Shown here one piece after another: positions 6,222 through 9,035 of a stretch of 9,035 nucleotides of DNA. How positions within the stretch are numbered: the first letter of the stretch is position 1; the number at the start of each line of letters is the position of its first letter. This stretch comes from Syntrophaceae bacterium UBA6112 (GTDB taxonomy: Bacteria; Desulfobacterota; Syntrophia; Syntrophales; UBA5619). Position numbers and translations under genes: made by a program. Location of the stretch: NCBI GenBank assembly GCA_002423465.1, contig DIWG01000045.1, forward strand, positions 1 to 9,035, in the 5' to 3' direction. The notes beneath the pieces are model-generated. The model worked only from the letters and a program-made list of their open reading frames with translations. It made no database searches and was not told the DNA's origin.

Positions 6222-7427
6222 ATGGAAAAGGCAGGAGAAGACAGGGAAGGCAGGGCAGACCAACGAATCACCACCCAGGCCAAATGGACCTTCCTGGTCT
6301 ACATGGCCGGGGACAACAACCTCGACGGCGCGGCCCTCCGGGACATTGCGGAGATGGCCAAGGCAGGTTCGACAAAAGACGTCCACATCCTGGTGCAGCT
6401 TGACCGGATCGAAGACCAACTGACCCGCCGCTTCCGGATCACCCAGGGAGGCGGCTTCAAGAAAGACTGCATCGAAAGTTTCGGCGACACCAACACCGGT
6501 GACCCTCAGATCCTCTATGAGTTTGTCAAATTGGCGGTGGACAACTACCCCGCCGACTGCTACGCCCTGATCCTCTGGAACCATGGCAGCGGCTGGTGGG
6601 AGGATGCCAAGAGCAGGGCCGCAGGGCCCGCCGGCAGGAGACCGCACCGGCCTCTTTTCCGCCATAACTTTCCCCAAACCCACCGCAGCATCTGCTACGA
6701 CGACACCTCCGGCGGCGACGCCCTGAACAACCGTGAACTGAGGGTCGTTCTGGCCGGGATCTGCGCGCTCATCGGTCGGAAGATCGACCTCCTCGGCATG
6801 GATGCCTGCCTCATGAATATGGTCGAGGTGGCCTACCAGCTCCGGGATTCGGTGAACGTCATCGTAGGCTCGGAGATCGAAGAGCCCTTCGACGGCTGGC
6901 CCTATGCCGAGATCCTGGCCCGTTTGTCTGCCAGGCCCCGCCAGGACGCCGCCGCCTTAGCCCGTTGGATCGTCAAGAACTATCTCGCCTCCTATCTGGG
7001 CAAGGACGAGACGGTCACCCAGTCCGCTCTCGACGTGGGGCAAATCCAAGACTTGATGGCGAAAATCGATGCCCTGTCAGGGGCCCTTCTCACCTCAGCA
7101 TCGCCCGCCGCCGATTTCATCACGAAAGCCTGGCGTCAGAGTCCCCGTTTCTACGACGACAACTACATCGACTTGCTCTGTTTTGCCAAGCAGCTCCGGA
7201 AGAAAGCTCGCGCCGAGATACAGGCCAAGGCAGACGCGGTCATCGCCGCACTGAAGCCCGGAAAGGGGCGGGCAATTCTCTGCCAGGGAAAGATCGGTCG
7301 GGAGGTCCGGGGGACCTGCGGTCTGTCGATCTATTTCCCCGCAGACAGGATCAATCCCGCTTACCGGACCCTCGACTTTTGCGGGGACTGCAAGTGGATT
7401 GCGTTTCTGGAGAAGTATCTGTCATGA
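6222..7427 (+). CDS. C11 (clostripain-family) cysteine peptidase
   Basis: This is a caspase-like cysteine protease of family C11; members cut after Arg or Lys and many activate by cutting themselves. The 401-residue protein begins its fold with WTFLVYMAGDNNLD (22-35). The catalytic histidine is in LILWNHGSGW (H121) and the catalytic cysteine in LLGMDACLMNMVE (C196). Between them lies an Arg/Pro-rich loop (about 128-155, KSRAAGPAGRRPHRP), the same position where clostripain and related C11 enzymes are cleaved during maturation. The C-terminal part (215-401) contains SEIEEPFDGWPY and GLSIYFP, both family-typical. I see no signal peptide, so it probably acts in the cytoplasm, unlike secreted clostripain. 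The stop overlaps an ATG (ATGA, 7424-7427) that opens only a 19-codon frame. The next gene starts 63 bp on, on the same strand. Family assignment is firm; the substrate is unknown. Confidence 0.88.
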   Translation: MEKAGEDREGRADQRITTQAKWTFLVYMAGDNNLDGAALRDIAEMAKAGSTKDVHILVQLDRIEDQLTRRFRITQGGGFKKDCIESFGDTNTGDPQILYEFVKLAVDNYPADCYALILWNHGSGWWEDAKSRAAGPAGRRPHRPLFRHNFPQTHRSICYDDTSGGDALNNRELRVVLAGICALIGRKIDLLGMDACLMNMVEVAYQLRDSVNVIVGSEIEEPFDGWPYAEILARLSARPRQDAAALARWIVKNYLASYLGKDETVTQSALDVGQIQDLMAKIDALSGALLTSASPAADFITKAWRQSPRFYDDNYIDLLCFAKQLRKKARAEIQAKADAVIAALKPGKGRAILCQGKIGREVRGTCGLSIYFPADRINPAYRTLDFCGDCKWIAFLEKYLS

Positions 7428-7490
7428 CCGCCGCCACCCCGAAAAGATCCTTCAGTATCACGTGGCAACGAGAAAGGAGATGATTAAACC

Positions 7491-7931
7491 ATGACTGACA
7501 GCCCCGAAAGCGGCATCGACCGTGGCAATGATCGGTACACGCAGCTTCTCCTTGAGAGCATCGCGAAGCTCTCTGGGCAGACTGAGCAACTGAATCACCG
7601 ATACGCAGCCTTGGACAAGTCGATCTGCCTCCTTAAGCAGGCCTACGAGGCGAGCCTCCAGGCCGATCGCCAGGTGATGGCGGATCTCCTCTCCCAGGTC
7701 CGGCGGATCACCGATATCGTCGAGGACCTTGCCTGCCGGGAGCACGCCCGGCGGATCCGCGACTTTCAGGGCCGCATTGCCGCCCTGGAGGCGTACGTCA
7801 CCCCATCGAAGTGGGCCGCCCGGTTCATCTCCGCCTTCTTCCAGAAGACGGGCTGGATCTTCGGCGCCCTCATCATCGGGTCGGTCGGCTACGGGATCTA
7901 TCTCGTGGTCGTGAGGATAGTGCAACCCTAA
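7491..7931 (+). CDS. Small coiled-coil protein with C-terminal membrane segment, function unknown
   Basis: I do not recognise a family for this 146-residue protein. Residues 15-105 are almost continuously helical in character with spaced hydrophobic residues (LLLESIAKLSGQTEQL, VMADLLSQVRRITDIVEDL), suggesting a coiled coil. Residues about 121-143 (WIFGALIIGSVGYGIYLVVV) form a single membrane segment with only a few residues after it, so the protein is probably tail-anchored with its coiled coil in the cytoplasm. The ribosome site AAAGGAG (7473-7479) is 11 nt before the ATG, somewhat far. It lies 63 bp after the C11 peptidase gene and 21 bp before the HU gene, all co-directional, so co-transcription is likely. 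It could be a membrane partner or a substrate of the peptidase, but nothing in the sequence proves this; it is too small and of the wrong type for a gasdermin. Confidence 0.72.
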   Translation: MTDSPESGIDRGNDRYTQLLLESIAKLSGQTEQLNHRYAALDKSICLLKQAYEASLQADRQVMADLLSQVRRITDIVEDLACREHARRIRDFQGRIAALEAYVTPSKWAARFISAFFQKTGWIFGALIIGSVGYGIYLVVVRIVQP

Positions 7932-7952
7932 ACAAAAAGGAGGAACCAGACC

Positions 7953-8345
7953 ATGGCAAAACCAACAAGCAGAGTCGGAAGGAACGATCTGGTCGGCAAC
8001 GTGGCCGGGACCACGGAACTGACCAAGGAGAACGCAAAAAAGGTCATCAGCGCTGTCCTGGAGGGGATTCTGACCCTCCTCGAACAGTCGGGGAAGCTCA
8101 GCCTGGCCAACTTCGGCACCTTCAGCCTCAAGCAGACGAAGGAGCGGCAGGGGATCAACCCCAAGACGCAGCAGCCGATCACCATCCCGGCGAGCTACCG
8201 GCTGGGCTTCAAGGTCTCCAAGACCTGGAAGGAGGCAATGCTGGCGCGCAAGCTGGAGCAGCTCAAGGACAAGGTCAAAGTCCATCTGCCCAAGGAGCCC
8301 CCCAAGGCCAAGGTGGCTGCCAAGACCAGGGGAAAGAAGAAGTAA
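7953..8345 (+). CDS. HU/IHF-family DNA-binding protein with Lys-rich tail
   Basis: This is a histone-like protein that bends and compacts DNA as a dimer. The core matches HU: an N-terminal helical half (RNDLVGNVAGTTELTKENAKKVISAVL region, 10-35), the LANFGTFSL turn (51-59) and the DNA-binding arm RQGINPKTQQPITIPAS (65-80) ending in FKVSKTWKEAM. At 130 residues it is about 40 longer than usual HU; the extra part (about 96-130) is rich in Lys, Pro and Ala and ends in RGKKK, resembling the tails of some HU variants and of histone H1. AGGAGG (7939-7944) precedes the ATG by 8 nt. It is the third gene of a close-packed co-directional group. Its role may be general nucleoid structure or specific to this locus; I cannot tell. 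Confidence 0.88.
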   Translation: MAKPTSRVGRNDLVGNVAGTTELTKENAKKVISAVLEGILTLLEQSGKLSLANFGTFSLKQTKERQGINPKTQQPITIPASYRLGFKVSKTWKEAMLARKLEQLKDKVKVHLPKEPPKAKVAAKTRGKKK

Positions 8346-8356
8346 ACCAGGGGCGT

Positions 8357-8395
8357 GCCGGGCCGCCTCCCGCAGCTCTCCCCTCACGGCCCGGC
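8357..8395. other. GC-rich hairpin after the HU gene
   Basis: GCCGGGCCG (8357-8365) and CGGCCCGGC (8387-8395) form a perfect 9-bp stem with a 21-nt loop, starting 11 bp after the HU stop codon. There is no U-run after it. It may protect or end the upstream transcript. Confidence 0.4.
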
Positions 8396-8410
8396 CCGCC
8401 GCCTCTCGCT

Positions 8411-8444
8411 CCGCCCGCCACATCGCTTCCGGTGTGGTGGGCGG
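8411..8444 (+). terminator. Strong hairpin, possible terminator of the peptidase-HU transcript
   Basis: CCGCCCGCCACA (8411-8422) and TGTGGTGGGCGG (8433-8444) form a 12-bp stem with one G-U wobble and a 10-nt loop. It is the best hairpin in the window and lies between the HU gene and the PLD gene. No T-run follows (TCACTTTGG), so it is not a textbook intrinsic terminator. It may act as a pause or an RNA-stabilising element. The rest of the gap (8445-8549) holds G-runs at 8455-8458, 8466-8471, 8474-8479 and 8537-8542, and no gene. Confidence 0.35.
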
Positions 8445-8549
8445 TCACTTTGGAGGGGAGGCTTTGGGGGGTAGGGGGGCCCAAACCCAAGGAGTGCCAC
8501 CGGGATAAGATCCATTAGTTGAGAGGGTATCAGGAAGGGGGGTTGAGGA

Positions 8550-9035
8550 ATGACAAGCATCCCAGGAACGCGGGTAATTTTCTCGCCGAAGGGCGGGACA
8601 TCGAAAGAACTGGCCAGGCTGATCAAGGCAGCGAAGAAAGAGATCGTGGTGGCCGTCTACGCCTTTTCCTCGAAATATCTCGGCCAGGCACTCTCCGAGG
8701 CCCTCAAACGTGGTGTCAAGATCCGGATCATCCTGGATGGGGACAACGCCCGGAAGGCCTACTCCATCGACGAGTGGCTTGCCGGTGAGGGGATCGAGGT
8801 CCGTTACATTACGGTCAAAGGCGGCAACATGCACCACAAGTTCATGCTCATCGACGGCAAGATCCTCATCACCGGCAGCTACAACTTCACGAACGAATCG
8901 GAGTTCCGGAACCACGAGGCTGCGATCTTCACGAACTACAAGGTGCTGATCCAATCTTTTGCCGCCGAGTTTGACCGCCTCTGGTGCCAGTGCGCGCCCA
9001 CAGAATCGGCGGTGTCGCCCCGCACGATAAATTGA
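8550..9035 (+). CDS. Single-HKD phospholipase D superfamily protein, probable nuclease
   Basis: This protein belongs to the PLD superfamily and, with one HKD motif, most resembles the small Nuc-type endonucleases, which dimerise to build one active site and cut DNA without metal. In the 161-residue product, MHHKFMLIDGKILITGSYNFT carries H95, K97 and D102, followed by the G109-S110 and N112 of the GSxNFT part. The N-terminal half holds FSPKGG, a helix with Lys, and VAVYAFSS, RGVKIRIILDGD, also typical of the family. I see no signal peptide, whereas several Nuc homologues are secreted. The ribosome site is GGAAGGGGGG (8533-8542), with GAGGA close to the ATG. It is separated from HU by 204 bp with hairpins, so it may have its own promoter. 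The stop is the last codon of the window. Phospholipid or toxin activity is an alternative, but nuclease is more likely for this size. Confidence 0.85.
   Translation: MTSIPGTRVIFSPKGGTSKELARLIKAAKKEIVVAVYAFSSKYLGQALSEALKRGVKIRIILDGDNARKAYSIDEWLAGEGIEVRYITVKGGNMHHKFMLIDGKILITGSYNFTNESEFRNHEAAIFTNYKVLIQSFAAEFDRLWCQCAPTESAVSPRTIN

Noticed and set aside
6075..6683. Minus-strand open frame over the start of the peptidase gene
   Set aside because: It is antisense to the conserved peptidase core that includes the catalytic His, and has no motif of its own.
7424..7483. 19-codon frame overlapping the peptidase stop by ATGA
   Set aside because: The overlap would allow translational coupling, but the peptide (MTAATPKRSFSITWQRERR) has no recognisable feature and its end holds the ribosome site of the next gene. 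It is more likely chance.
7491..7931. Bacterial gasdermin partner for the C11 peptidase
   Set aside because: The 146-residue coiled-coil protein with one terminal membrane helix is too short and lacks the mixed strand-helix pore domain and N-terminal Cys expected of gasdermins.
7458..8423. Long minus-strand open frame across the membrane-protein and HU genes
   Set aside because: It is antisense to two genes with good ribosome sites and recognisable proteins. Its Leu/Gly/Asp-rich product shows no domain.
1..9035. CRISPR array, rRNA or complete insertion sequence
   Set aside because: I saw no regularly spaced direct repeats, no rRNA-like sequence, and no transposase frame with flanking terminal inverted repeats.

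Overview
The window looks like an accessory, defence-rich stretch from a GC-rich Gram-negative bacterium. The integrase type, the strong Shine-Dalgarno sites and the HU protein would fit a deltaproteobacterium (Desulfobacterota), but this is a guess from style and not a demonstrated placement. Two GC-rich flanks enclose a visibly AT-richer central block (about 1050-6200), which suggests the centre was acquired separately.

Left (1-1310): the minus strand carries a complete AbiEi-type antitoxin/repressor (2-790). Its partner toxin would lie just outside the window, downstream of the stop codon at position 2. A near-perfect 15-bp inverted repeat sits directly upstream of it and is a likely autoregulatory operator. 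On the plus strand follows the C-terminal remnant of a tyrosine recombinase (about 912-1307). Its reading frame runs through a short sequence (1156-1180) that, on the minus strand, matches the 3' end of a tRNA, with the 8-nt acceptor arm typical of selenocysteine tRNA. I read this as an attachment-site scar of an integrated element.

Centre (1308-6024): after an AT-rich, dyad-containing leader comes a tightly coupled two-gene operon. The first gene (1527-2438, 303 aa) has a PD-(D/E)XK-type pattern (E99, D162/D163, E182-A-K184). The second (2440-6024, 1194 aa) is a Ski2-like superfamily 2 helicase with Walker A, DEVH, motif V and GRAGRPG motifs in a roughly 450-residue core, flanked by long unassigned N- and C-terminal regions. 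A small nuclease followed by a large helicase is the layout of the Hachiman (HamA-HamB) anti-phage system. I call the pair Hachiman-like, either a divergent form or an unnamed relative. It is the strongest candidate for an interesting system here.

Right (6025-9035): a same-strand cluster holds a C11 (clostripain-family) cysteine peptidase with His121/Cys196 and an Arg-rich loop between them, a small coiled-coil protein with one C-terminal membrane segment, an HU-family DNA-binding protein with a Lys-rich tail, and, after a hairpin- and G-rich 204-bp gap, a single-HKD phospholipase-D-superfamily protein (probable nuclease) ending at the last base of the window. The first three are closely spaced and probably co-transcribed. 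Whether they form one system is unproven. A protease next to a small membrane protein is a possible abortive-infection arrangement, but HU and PLD proteins also have ordinary housekeeping roles.
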